NCBI GenBank assembly: GCA_023954375.1
Contig: JAMLIC010000008.1
Coordinates: forward strand, 1 to 64,000
Direction of reading: 5' to 3'
Source of the DNA: Planctomycetota bacterium
Lineage (GTDB): Bacteria; Planctomycetota; J058
DNA: 64,000 bases
The position numbers were made by a program, and so were the translations under genes. The notes under the pieces were generated by a model, which worked only from the letters and a program-made list of their open reading frames with translations, was not told the origin of the DNA and made no database searches. Numbering within the stretch: the first letter of the stretch is position 1; every line of letters begins with the position of its first letter. Of the stretch, positions 35,777 through 43,560 are shown in pieces.

Positions 35777-37456
35777 TCAAGGCCCTCCGGCGTCGGGGGC
35801 GAGGCGGAAGAGCAGCCAATCGTAGCGCACGCCCCCCTCGCCGGCGCTGCGCACCGGGTCGCCGACCCGGACGACGCCCAGCGGGGCCAGGGCCGCCTCG
35901 AGGAGCGGCGCGCGGCCGTCACGGGGCGGCTCGCGCCGGCGGAGGAACACCACGAGGTGCCGCGCGCCGCGGCCGCGCAGGGCGCGCAGCCCCTCCTCGA
36001 CGGGGCCGGGGACCTCGCGCACGTCCACGTAGGTCGCCCGCGCGTCGTGCGCCACGACCCGGGCGTCGTGGCCGGCGAGCACGAGGGGCCCGGGGCCGGC
36101 GAGGGCGCGGAGGGCGGGGCCGAGCGTCCGCTCGGGCTCCTTGCCCCGGAGCTGCGGCTCGAGCGCCTTGTGCGCCAGGGCGAGGAGGGCCACGAGGGCG
36201 AGCGCGGCGCGCGCGCCGGGCGCGCGCGCGCCGAGGGACCAAACCCTGGCCGCCGCCACGCCGGCCAGCGGCGTCACGAGGACGGCGGCGGCCGACTGGT
36301 GGAGCACCGAGGTGTAGCCCCAGTTCGCCTTGAGCAGCGCGTGGACGGCGACGAACCCGCCGAGCGCGGCCGGGGCGGCCCAGCGGCCCGGGCCGCGCGC
36401 GAGCGCCAGGCCGGCCACGGCCAGGGCCAGGACGAGCGGGTGCGCGGCCGCGACCGCCTTGCGGACGGCGACCCACGCCGACGCGCCCGCGGGGGGGAGG
36501 GTCGCGCGGGTGCGCCGGGCGGGGGCGGCCGGGTCGCCGCCCTCGGCCTCGATCACGACCAGGTCCGCGAGGCTCGGCGCCGGCCGGGGCGCCCCGGCGC
36601 CGGGCTCCGGCGCGGGCGAGGCGGGGACGCGCACCACCTGGTCGACCCGCTTCTTGAGCGACAGCCGCCAATCGCCCGCGTGCAGGCGCACGGCGACGAG
36701 GTAGGGGCTCATGAGCACCGCGGCGCCGAGCGCCAGGCCGACGGTCACGCGGGCGGTCGGCCGCCAGCCCCGGCCGGCGGCGGCGGCCACGACGACGAGC
36801 GCCAGCCCCGGGCCGGTGGCCAGGGCGTCGCTCCGCGCCAACCAGCCGAGGCCGATCGCGGCGCCGGTCAGGGCGCCCGTGAGGAGCCCTGGGCGCGCCG
36901 CGGCGACCACCGCGGCGAGGAGCGCGAGGGCCAGCGCGGCGTGAGCCGGGCCGTAGGCCATGACCTGCCCGCCGAGCCGCACGAGCCAGGGCTGGACCGC
37001 GGCCAGGAGGCCCGCCAGGGCGGCGGCGCGCAGCGGGGCGGCGGGCGCCAGGCGCGCCGCGGTGAGGGCGGCGAGCGGGGCCACGAGCGACGAGAGCGCG
37101 ACGACGAGGGCCAGCGCCGTCCCTTCGGGGGGGAGGCCGGCGCGGACGAGGGGCGCGCAGAGCGCGCCGAGGAGCGGGTGGAAGCGGGTGTCGAGCGCGT
37201 CGGCCCAGCGCCCCTCGGCGAGCGCGCGCGCCACCTCGAGCTCGACGGCGCCGTCGGGGTAGAGCGACGCGGCGCGGGCGGCGGCGATCGCGCGCAGGAC
37301 GAGCGCCGCGGCGTAGGCCTTCAGGCAGAGCGCGCCGAGGCCCGGCGGCGGCGTCGTCGTGCGCGCCGCCTGCGGCGGCGGTCCAGGCGTGTGCGCCGCC
37401 GCAGGCGGCGCACGGGGCGTGCGCCCCGCCTGCGGCGGCGCGCCGGGGGTCGTCAG
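35777..37456 (-). CDS. GT39/ArnT-like membrane glycosyltransferase, probable CTG start
   Basis: About 559 aa with some ten membrane helices and a soluble C-terminal domain (from about 440). LYPDGAVELEVARALAEG followed by RFHPLLGALCAPLV is the PMT/ArnT-type first luminal loop with its essential acidic residue, so it should transfer a sugar from a polyprenyl-phosphate donor, which the neighbouring GT2 could supply. No ATG, GTG or TTG occurs in frame before this loop. The frame opens at CTG 37456, whose bases overlap the stop of the FHA gene as CTGA, echoing the GTGA overlaps elsewhere. Residues 4-37 are a Pro/Ala-rich stretch encoded by GC palindromes. Confidence 0.8.
   Translation of the reverse strand: MTTPGAPPQAGRTPRAPPAAAHTPGPPPQAARTTTPPPGLGALCLKAYAAALVLRAIAAARAASLYPDGAVELEVARALAEGRWADALDTRFHPLLGALCAPLVRAGLPPEGTALALVVALSSLVAPLAALTAARLAPAAPLRAAALAGLLAAVQPWLVRLGGQVMAYGPAHAALALALLAAVVAAARPGLLTGALTGAAIGLGWLARSDALATGPGLALVVVAAAAGRGWRPTARVTVGLALGAAVLMSPYLVAVRLHAGDWRLSLKKRVDQVVRVPASPAPEPGAGAPRPAPSLADLVVIEAEGGDPAAPARRTRATLPPAGASAWVAVRKAVAAAHPLVLALAVAGLALARGPGRWAAPAALGGFVAVHALLKANWGYTSVLHQSAAAVLVTPLAGVAAARVWSLGARAPGARAALALVALLALAHKALEPQLRGKEPERTLGPALRALAGPGPLVLAGHDARVVAHDARATYVDVREVPGPVEEGLRALRGRGARHLVVFLRRREPPRDGRAPLLEAALAPLGVVRVGDPVRSAGEGGVRYDWLLFRLAPDAGGP
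37360..37450. repeat. Triple GC-rich palindrome cluster
   Basis: Three closely related palindromic blocks (core CGCCGCCTGCGGCGG or its complement) lie at about 37366, 37398 and 37427, overlapping the 5' end of the membrane glycosyltransferase frame. Each can fold into a strong hairpin in RNA, so they may slow or regulate translation of that gene, or mark a small repetitive extragenic element. Confidence 0.6.
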
Positions 37457-38214
37457 GAGCGGCTCTCCGTCTTCGGGCGCCGGCGGGTGGCGCGCGCCGA
37501 GACGGGCCGGCCGTCGGGGCCCAGCTCGCGCCCCTCGTGGTCGACGGCGCACACGACCAGGCTCCCCGACTTCGGCAGGGTGAGCCGGTCGCCGATCGAC
37601 AGCTCGACGCAGCCGTCGAACGCGCGGCCGTTGAGCCGCGTGCCGTGCTCCGTGTCGAGGTCGGTCGCCTGCAGCCGCCGCTCGGCCACGACCTCGACGA
37701 TCAGGTGCTCGGCGTTGACGCGCGCCGAGGGCAGGACCACGTCGCAGTGGTGCGCGCGCCCGACCAGCAGGCGGTTGCGCACGGGGAAGCGCAGCGACTT
37801 GTCGCGCTGGAGCAGCCAGCGGCGCGTGCGGGCCACGTCCTGGGCGTGGAGCAGGTTCGGCACGTTGGAGAGCGCCGCCCGCAGCGTCGGCTCGTCGAGG
37901 TTCACGGCGTGGGCGCCCGGGTGCTGCACGCAGATCAGGTAGGCCTTCGTGTCGGGCAGGCGGACCATGAGCACCTGCCGGTCGCCCCGGAAGTCGAGCG
38001 CGCGGCACTCGCCGGCCTTGAGCGGGGCGAGGAGCGAGGCGGTGTTCGTGAGCAGGAGCGACGTCACGGCGGCGACGAACTCGCCCTTGCGGGCCTCCTC
38101 GTGCGTGGTCGCCAGGACCAGGCCGTCGGTGCTGGCGACGGAGAGGCTCTCGCAGCCGTGGAGGAGGTTCTTGACCCTGTGCAGCTGACCGACGAGGTCG
38201 GTGATGTGATCCAC
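37453..38214 (-). CDS. Roadblock/LC7-FHA protein
   Basis: 253 aa. Residues 1-105 look like a roadblock/LC7 domain (VDHITDLVGQLHRVKNLLHGCESLSVASTDGLVLA), a fold that binds small GTPases such as MglA. Residues 155-235 form an FHA domain with the phosphothreonine-binding pattern VGRAHHCDVVLPSARVNAEH and TRLNGRAF; the usual SxxH is NAEH. The tail is basic. It should recognise phosphorylated partners, with the kinase at 60909 and phosphatase at 38301 as obvious candidates. GTG 38214 was chosen for its GGGGGAGG site nine bases upstream; a TTG at 38250 is possible. Confidence 0.8.
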   Translation of the reverse strand: MDHITDLVGQLHRVKNLLHGCESLSVASTDGLVLATTHEEARKGEFVAAVTSLLLTNTASLLAPLKAGECRALDFRGDRQVLMVRLPDTKAYLICVQHPGAHAVNLDEPTLRAALSNVPNLLHAQDVARTRRWLLQRDKSLRFPVRNRLLVGRAHHCDVVLPSARVNAEHLIVEVVAERRLQATDLDTEHGTRLNGRAFDGCVELSIGDRLTLPKSGSLVVCAVDHEGRELGPDGRPVSARATRRRPKTESRS

Positions 38215-38286
38215 GGCGCCGGGCCTCCCCCTCGAGGGGCATTCTGACAAGGCGGGCGGCTCCGCTCCACGCCCGGGGCGACCGAC

Positions 38287-38292
38287 TAGAAT
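38287..38292 (+). promoter_or_regulatory. -10 element TAGAAT, leaderless arrangement
   Basis: TAGAAT ends eight bases before ATG 38301 and no ribosome site intervenes. Confidence 0.55.
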
Positions 38293-38300
38293 TCCGGCCC

Positions 38301-39026
38301 ATGACGACCGCCGCCGCCGTGCTGCTCCTGGGCTCGAGCCTGACCGCCAAGGGCGCCGCGGCCTCGCGCGCGGTCGGCCCCTGGGCCTGCGCCGGGTTGG
38401 CCTCCGGGGCCGACTCCATGAACCCCAAGCGCTGGGCCTGCGAGGACTCGGTCGGCCTGGTCCCGCTCGAGGGCGGGGGCGTGCTCGCCTGCGTGGCCGA
38501 CGCGCACTGGGGGGGCAAGACGGCCGAGCTGGTCTGCCAGGGCCTGGCGGACGCCTGGGGGCAGGCGCGCGCGGCCGATCCGGCCGCGCGCCTGCGCGAG
38601 GCGCTGTTCCTGCTCGACGGCCGCCTGCTCGAGCGCGGGAAGGACGACCGCTCCGAGACGACCGCCCTCGTCGTCCACGTGCAGGGGCGCGCGCTGGCCT
38701 GGGCCAACGTCGGCGACAGCCTGCTCCTCGTCGTGGGGCGCGAGGCCGCCGCGCTCAAGAACCAGCCGACCCCGGTGTTCATGGGCGGGCGACCGCTGGC
38801 GACCCTGCCGGTCCCGGTCGAGGTGGGGACGGCCACGCTCGCGCCGGGCGACGTCGTGCTCCTGGCGACCGACGGGCTCGAGTGGCAGGCGTCCGGCCTC
38901 GACCCGGAGCAGGTCGCGGTCGCCCTGCGGAGGGACGGGCCCCTGCTCGCGCGGGTGGACGGCCTGCTCGACCACGTGAACCGGCGGGGGCGCGACAACC
39001 TGGGGGTGGTGGCCGTCGCGGTGTGA
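38301..39026 (+). CDS. PP2C-family Ser/Thr phosphatase-like protein
   Basis: 241 aa. The PP2C metal ligands are recognisable: E48-D49 in the ACEDS block, D67 in VADAHWGGK (the usual DGHGG), 'ANVGDSLLL' near 136, LLATDGLEW near 190 and GRDNLGVVAV near the C-terminus. The DGHGG variant (DAHWGG) is unusual but keeps Asp and His. Expected cytoplasmic protein phosphatase reversing kinase action. It is divergent from the roadblock-FHA gene, suggesting joint control of a phospho-signalling set. Confidence 0.85.
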   Translation: MTTAAAVLLLGSSLTAKGAAASRAVGPWACAGLASGADSMNPKRWACEDSVGLVPLEGGGVLACVADAHWGGKTAELVCQGLADAWGQARAADPAARLREALFLLDGRLLERGKDDRSETTALVVHVQGRALAWANVGDSLLLVVGREAAALKNQPTPVFMGGRPLATLPVPVEVGTATLAPGDVVLLATDGLEWQASGLDPEQVAVALRRDGPLLARVDGLLDHVNRRGRDNLGVVAVAV

Positions 39027-39034
39027 CGAAGGTC

Positions 39035-39178
39035 TCACCACGGAGTGCACGGAGGACACGGAGAGGAGGAGGGCTCACTCGAGGGCGCCCGCCTGCGCTC
39101 CAGGTCGCCCACGCTGCTTCCTCCTCTTCCCCTCTTCGGCCTCCTCTTCTTCCTCCGTGTCCTCCGTGCCTCCGTGGT
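39035..39178. repeat. CACGGAG-type inverted repeat, copy 2
   Basis: Left arm 39035-39060 (CCACGGAGTGCACGGAGG, then ACACGGAG) is almost the exact complement of the right arm 39154-39178 (CTCCGTGTCCTCCGTGCC, then TCCGTGG). About 90 bases separate the arms, with purine- and pyrimidine-rich flanks that may pair as well. It lies in the gap between convergent genes ending at 39026 and 39187. Related to the element at 18001-18075. Confidence 0.75.
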
Positions 39179-39186
39179 TGGCTCTC

Positions 39187-40833
39187 TCAGCGCGCCCGCG
39201 CCGCCTTGAGCGCCTCCACGTCGTGGAACTGCCCGCCCGTGACCTCCGCCAGCCGCCGCAGGAACGCCCCGCCGGCGCGGTCGTTCGTCACCTGGAGCGT
39301 GTGCACCTGCACGCGCTGGTAGACGTTCAGGCGCGCGACGTGGCGCAGGAGCCGCTCGCGCTCGACGTAGCGCCCCTCGTTGGGGCCGCCCTCGGAGAGG
39401 AAGAACACCGTGTCGATCTCCGGGTCCTCCATGGCGAACACGAGCGGGTCGTAGATGTTCGAGCGCGACCGGTGGCGGTCCTGCGCCTTGCGGAAGTCGG
39501 GGGTCACGGCCTCCTTCACGAACCCGATCAGCGCCGCGCGCGCGCGGTTGATCGGGACGAGCTGCTCGGCGTGGCGCCAGTAGTCGCTGGCGAAGAAGAC
39601 GACGTTCGTGCGCACGTCGTCGGGGAGGGCCTCGAGGACGCGCACCAGCTCGTCCTTGGAGAACTGGAGCTTCGAGAGCGGGCCGGCCTCCTTGTCGAGC
39701 GGGTTGTTCATGCCGCCCGACATGTCCTGGGCGAAGACCAGGCGCTTGCTGCGCACGGGCACGCCGTGGAAGCGCACCCTCGTGCGCCCCTCGTTGCCCG
39801 TCTCGGGCCGGGCCGGCGCCGCCGGCGGCGCGTCGTCGCCCTCTCTCGGGGCGCGCCGGCGCCCGCCGCGCGGCTCGGGCGCCGGCGGCGCGGGGGGCGC
39901 CTTGTCGACCGGCTGGAAGGCGTCGCGCCGCGGCGCCCACCAGCCGCGCCAGATCTCGGGGTCGGCCTCGAGGCCGCCGGCCTGCGTGAGGTCGTCGAGG
40001 GTCAGGTTGACCTCGTGCTGCGGCAGGCCCTCCTCGCGGGCGAGGCGCTCGATCAGCGCGTCGACGGCGCGGACGACGAGCTCGCGCGCGCCGGCGCGGT
40101 CGGGCCACAGGCGCAGCGTCTCGAGCGCGCACAGGAGCAGGCGCGGCTCCCAGGCCGCGTTCCTCCGGTCGGGCTTGGCCGCGACGACGTCGACGGCCGC
40201 GGCCGCGGCCGCGCGCGGGTCGAGGGCTCGCAAGGCGACGATCGCGCCGATCCGCACCGGCGGCGCGGCGTCCTGCAGGGCGCCGTCGACGACGGCGCGC
40301 GCGGGCTGCGGCGCGAGGGCGGCGAGCGCGATCAGCGCGTCGCCGCGGACGCGGGGCTCCTTCCTGCGCTTGAACGCCCGCTCGAGCGCCTCGAACGAGG
40401 CCGCGTCGCCCAGCGCCTCGAGCGCCCAGATCGTCTCGAGCGCCGTGAGCTCGCTCCGGCTCGCGAGCCCGACCTTCTCCAGGGCCTCGCGGGCGCCGGC
40501 GAAGCGGCGCTGCGCGAACAGCTCGGCCGCGCCGGCGCTGACGAACTCGTCCCTGTGGCCGAGGAGCGGGACGAGCGCCCGCAGGAGCGCCTCGTCGTCG
40601 CGGTCGGCCAGGATCGTGAACGCCCGGTCGCGCACCAGGCCGCTGTCGTCGGCCAGGAGCGCCGCCACGCGCGCCGGGTCCGACGTGGCGCGCGCCTCGT
40701 CGGCCGCCGCGCGCGCGGCCTCGTTCTGCGCCTCGAGCGCGCGCTTGCGGTCGTAGAAGGGCGGGCCGTCGGGCGCGGCCAGGGCCGCGCCGGCGACGAG
40801 CAGGGCGAGGGCGAGGGGCAGGGCGGGTCGCAT
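39187..40833 (-). CDS. Exported HEAT-repeat plus VWA-like protein
   Basis: 548 aa. Signal peptide (MRPALPLALALLVAGAALA), helical HEAT-type repeats (about 45-240), a Pro/Arg linker (about 305-350) and a von Willebrand factor A-like domain (about 360-548). The metal-site motif DxSxS reads FAQDMSGGMN, so the last Ser is Gly and the site may be weakened. VWA domains bind protein partners, often through a metal ion. The ATG at 40833 is preferred to an upstream start because the signal peptide follows it directly. Function unknown beyond envelope protein binding. Confidence 0.75.
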   Translation of the reverse strand: MRPALPLALALLVAGAALAAPDGPPFYDRKRALEAQNEAARAAADEARATSDPARVAALLADDSGLVRDRAFTILADRDDEALLRALVPLLGHRDEFVSAGAAELFAQRRFAGAREALEKVGLASRSELTALETIWALEALGDAASFEALERAFKRRKEPRVRGDALIALAALAPQPARAVVDGALQDAAPPVRIGAIVALRALDPRAAAAAAVDVVAAKPDRRNAAWEPRLLLCALETLRLWPDRAGARELVVRAVDALIERLAREEGLPQHEVNLTLDDLTQAGGLEADPEIWRGWWAPRRDAFQPVDKAPPAPPAPEPRGGRRRAPREGDDAPPAAPARPETGNEGRTRVRFHGVPVRSKRLVFAQDMSGGMNNPLDKEAGPLSKLQFSKDELVRVLEALPDDVRTNVVFFASDYWRHAEQLVPINRARAALIGFVKEAVTPDFRKAQDRHRSRSNIYDPLVFAMEDPEIDTVFFLSEGGPNEGRYVERERLLRHVARLNVYQRVQVHTLQVTNDRAGGAFLRRLAEVTGGQFHDVEALKAARAR

Positions 40834-40873
40834 GCGGGCATTGTGGCCCGGGCGCCCCGCCCTGGCCATCGGG

Positions 40874-42499
40874 TCAGCTCGCCTCGAAGACGACGCGCCC
40901 GCCCGTCACCGTCATCGCCGCGCGCGCGCCGGGCCACTCAACGGGCGGGGTCGCGAGCAGGTCGCTCGAGAAGACGACGAGGTCGGCCGCGTAGCCAGGC
41001 GCCAGCCGCCCGAGCCAGGCCTCGCGGTGGGCCGCCCGCGCCGACCCGAGCGTGTAGGCGGCCAGCGCCTCGAGGGGCGTGAGCGCCTGCCCGGGGAAGA
41101 AGGCGGGGAGGTCGCGCTCGCGCGGCGAGCGGCGGGTCACGGCGCAGGCGAGGTTCGGCAGGGGGTCGAGCGGCTCGACCGGGTAGTCGGTGCCGGCGGC
41201 GACGAGCGCGCCCTGGTCGACGAGGTCGCGCCAGGGGTAGGCGTGGGCGCAGCGGGCGCGGCCGAGGCGCGCCTCGGCGATCCGCAGGTCGCTCGCGAGG
41301 TGGATCGGCTGGACGGACGCGACGACGCCCAGGCGCGCCAGGCGCTCGAGGTCGCCCGGGCGGAACACCTGCGCGTGCTCGATCCGGTGGCGCGCCGCGC
41401 GGAGCGACGCCGGCCCGGCCTCGCGGGCCGCGGCCTCGTAGGCGTCGAGCGCGCGCGCCAGCGCCAGGTCGCCGATCGCGTGCAGGCCCACCTGCCGCCC
41501 GGCGCGGTGGGCCACGAGGACCCGCGCCGTGGCCGTCTCCGGGTCGAGGAGCGGCACGCCCGTATGGCAGGGGTCGTCGTGGTAGGGGTCCTCCATGAGC
41601 GCCGTGCGCGAGCCGAGGCTCCCGTCGAGGTAGCCCTTGAGGAGCCCGAACCAGAGCAGGTCGCGCGGCACGCCGCGCCCGCGCAGGGCGCGCTCGTCGT
41701 GCTCGAGCGCCTCGAGCGGCCGCTCGAGGCGCCGCCAGAGGAGCACGCGCGCCGTGAGGCGGCCGGCGTCGTGGAGCCGCGCGTAGGCCTCGGCCGGGGC
41801 GAGCGCCTCGTCGAAGGACGGGTCGTCCTGGACCGACGTGATCCCCAGCGCCGCCAGCCTCGGCAGCACGCGCTCGAGCGCGCGCACCTGCTCGTCGAGC
41901 GTGGGCGAGGGGACCCGCTTGCTGACGAGCTCGAGCGCGGGGTCCTCGAGGAGGATCCCGCTCGGCTCGCCGCCGGGCAGGCGCAGGAGCCGCCCGCCCG
42001 GCGGGTCGGGGGTGTCGCGCGTGACGCCCGCCAGGCGCAGGGCCGCCGCGTTGGCGAGCGCGGCGTGGCCGTCGCGCCGGCGCAGGAGCACCGGTGTGCG
42101 AGGGGCCACGGCGTCGAGCGCGGCGCGCGAGGGCCACGCGCCGCCGGGGAACAGGTCGGCGTCCCACCCGCGGCCCAGGACCCAGGCGTCCTCGCCCCTC
42201 GCGGCGAGCCGCCCGGCGACGGCGCGGGCCAGGTCGTCGTCGGTGCGCGCGTCGCGCAGGTCGAGGGCGTCCTCGGCGAGCGCGCCGCCGAGCAGGTGCG
42301 TGTGCGCGTCGTGGAGGCCGGGCGCGGCCATGCGCCCCCGGAGCGAGACGACGCGCGTCCCCGGGCCGGTCCAGCCGCGGGCGACCTCGTCGCCGCCCAC
42401 GGCCGTGACGACGCCGCCCCGGACCGCGACCGCCCGGGCCAGGCCGTCGCCCGTGAAGACCGTCCCGCCGGTGAAGACCAGGTCGGCAGGTCCCTCCAC
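40874..42499 (-). CDS. YtcJ-like metal-dependent amidohydrolase
   Basis: 541 aa, usual for the YtcJ/AepA group. Metal ligands of the amidohydrolase fold are visible: the HxH-type pair in LHDAHTHLLGG near 63-73, the His in VGLHAIGD near 330, the HRIEHAQ block near 361-367 and the Asp in AAGTDYPVEPL near 424. The KGYLDGSLGSRTALM stretch near 290 carries the conserved Lys/Gly loop. It hydrolyses an amide or related bond of an unknown small molecule in the cytoplasm. GTG start one base from the stop of the upstream CDF gene, so probably co-expressed. Confidence 0.88.
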   Translation of the reverse strand: MEGPADLVFTGGTVFTGDGLARAVAVRGGVVTAVGGDEVARGWTGPGTRVVSLRGRMAAPGLHDAHTHLLGGALAEDALDLRDARTDDDLARAVAGRLAARGEDAWVLGRGWDADLFPGGAWPSRAALDAVAPRTPVLLRRRDGHAALANAAALRLAGVTRDTPDPPGGRLLRLPGGEPSGILLEDPALELVSKRVPSPTLDEQVRALERVLPRLAALGITSVQDDPSFDEALAPAEAYARLHDAGRLTARVLLWRRLERPLEALEHDERALRGRGVPRDLLWFGLLKGYLDGSLGSRTALMEDPYHDDPCHTGVPLLDPETATARVLVAHRAGRQVGLHAIGDLALARALDAYEAAAREAGPASLRAARHRIEHAQVFRPGDLERLARLGVVASVQPIHLASDLRIAEARLGRARCAHAYPWRDLVDQGALVAAGTDYPVEPLDPLPNLACAVTRRSPRERDLPAFFPGQALTPLEALAAYTLGSARAAHREAWLGRLAPGYAADLVVFSSDLLATPPVEWPGARAAMTVTGGRVVFEAS

Positions 42500-42500
42500 G

Positions 42501-43547
42501 TCAGGCCCCCGCCGGCGCAGGGGGCGCGGGCGGCGCCTCGGGCTCGAACAGCTCGAGGTCCACGTGGACCGCCTCGGGGACGGCCTGGTCGACCACGCGG
42601 TTCAGGCGCGCGACCTCGCGCGCGGCCGCGCGGGCGGCGAGCGCCGCCACCTCCTCGAGCACGAGGAGCGGCGCGGCGCCGCCCGCGAGGCGCGCCGCCT
42701 CGCGCTCGAGGTCGGGGCGCAGGCGCTCGGCGAGGAAGCGCTCGCGCAGGTCGATCTCGGCCTTCACGCGCGCGCGGCCGGCGCCGACGACCTCGGTCTT
42801 GAGGTCCTCGACGCGCTCGACGACGCCGTCGGCCAGGAGCGCCGCGCGGATCCGCTCCTCGCCGCGCGGGCCGATCGAGGCGCCGAGGAGGAGGCGGCCG
42901 TTGGTGCGGGCGAGGAAGATCGCGACGACGCCGAGGAGCGCCGCGATGCACAGGGTGGCGACCGCGTCGGGCACCGGGCTGTGCAGCCACTGCGAGAGGC
43001 CCACGCCCACGAGGGCCAGCACGACGCCCAGGATCGCCGCCGCGTCCTCGAGGAGGACGCCGACGCCGGTCGGGTCGTCGCCCTCGCGCAGGAACTCGAA
43101 GAACGGCGTGTCGCCGCGGTCGGCGTTGATCCCCTGGAAGGCGACCCAGAACGAGTAGCCCTCGAGCACGAACGACACGCCCAGGATCCCGAGGCCCACG
43201 AGCGAGGGCTTCACCTCGTGCGGGTCGAGGAGCGAGTGGACGCCGTGGTAGGCGGTCACGCCGCAGCCGAGGAAGAAGAGGCCCATCGCGCTCTTGAGGT
43301 TCCACAGCCAGCGGGCCGCGCCCCAGCCGTAGGGGTGCTCGGGGGTGGCGGCCTTCTGGCTCTGGCGGATCCCGATCCAGAGGAGGACCTGGTTGCCGAC
43401 GTCCGCCGTGGTGTGGATCGCCTCGGCCAGGAGCGCCGGGCTGCGCGTGAGCACGGCCCCGACGTACTTCAGGACCATGATGAAGGTGTTGACCGCGACG
43501 GCGACGATCACCGCGCGCAGCGAGTTGTCTCCCCCGTGTCCGCTCAT
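42501..43547 (-). CDS. Cation diffusion facilitator family transporter
   Basis: 348 aa. Six membrane helices in the first 210 residues, with metal-binding pairs in the CDF positions: AEAIHTTADVGNQ (H and D, near 41-49) in helix 2 and LLEDAAAILGVV in helix 5 (near 165). The C-terminal 130 residues form a cytoplasmic domain. Likely exports Zn2+ or a similar divalent ion by proton exchange. ATG 43547; TAGACT on the minus strand (43555-43560) lies seven bases before it and overlaps the preceding gene's stop codon. Confidence 0.88.
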   Translation of the reverse strand: MSGHGGDNSLRAVIVAVAVNTFIMVLKYVGAVLTRSPALLAEAIHTTADVGNQVLLWIGIRQSQKAATPEHPYGWGAARWLWNLKSAMGLFFLGCGVTAYHGVHSLLDPHEVKPSLVGLGILGVSFVLEGYSFWVAFQGINADRGDTPFFEFLREGDDPTGVGVLLEDAAAILGVVLALVGVGLSQWLHSPVPDAVATLCIAALLGVVAIFLARTNGRLLLGASIGPRGEERIRAALLADGVVERVEDLKTEVVGAGRARVKAEIDLRERFLAERLRPDLEREAARLAGGAAPLLVLEEVAALAARAAAREVARLNRVVDQAVPEAVHVDLELFEPEAPPAPPAPAGA

Positions 43548-43554
43548 CGGCGGA

Positions 43555-43560
43555 AGTCTA
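43555..43560 (-). promoter_or_regulatory. Candidate -10 element (TAGACT)
   Basis: On the minus strand it sits seven bases before ATG 43547 and includes the TAG stop of the upstream gene. Confidence 0.4.

Noticed and set aside
37453..38250. TTG 38250 as start of the roadblock-FHA gene
   Set aside because: GTG 38214 has a strong GGGGGAGG site at proper spacing and begins exactly at the roadblock domain.
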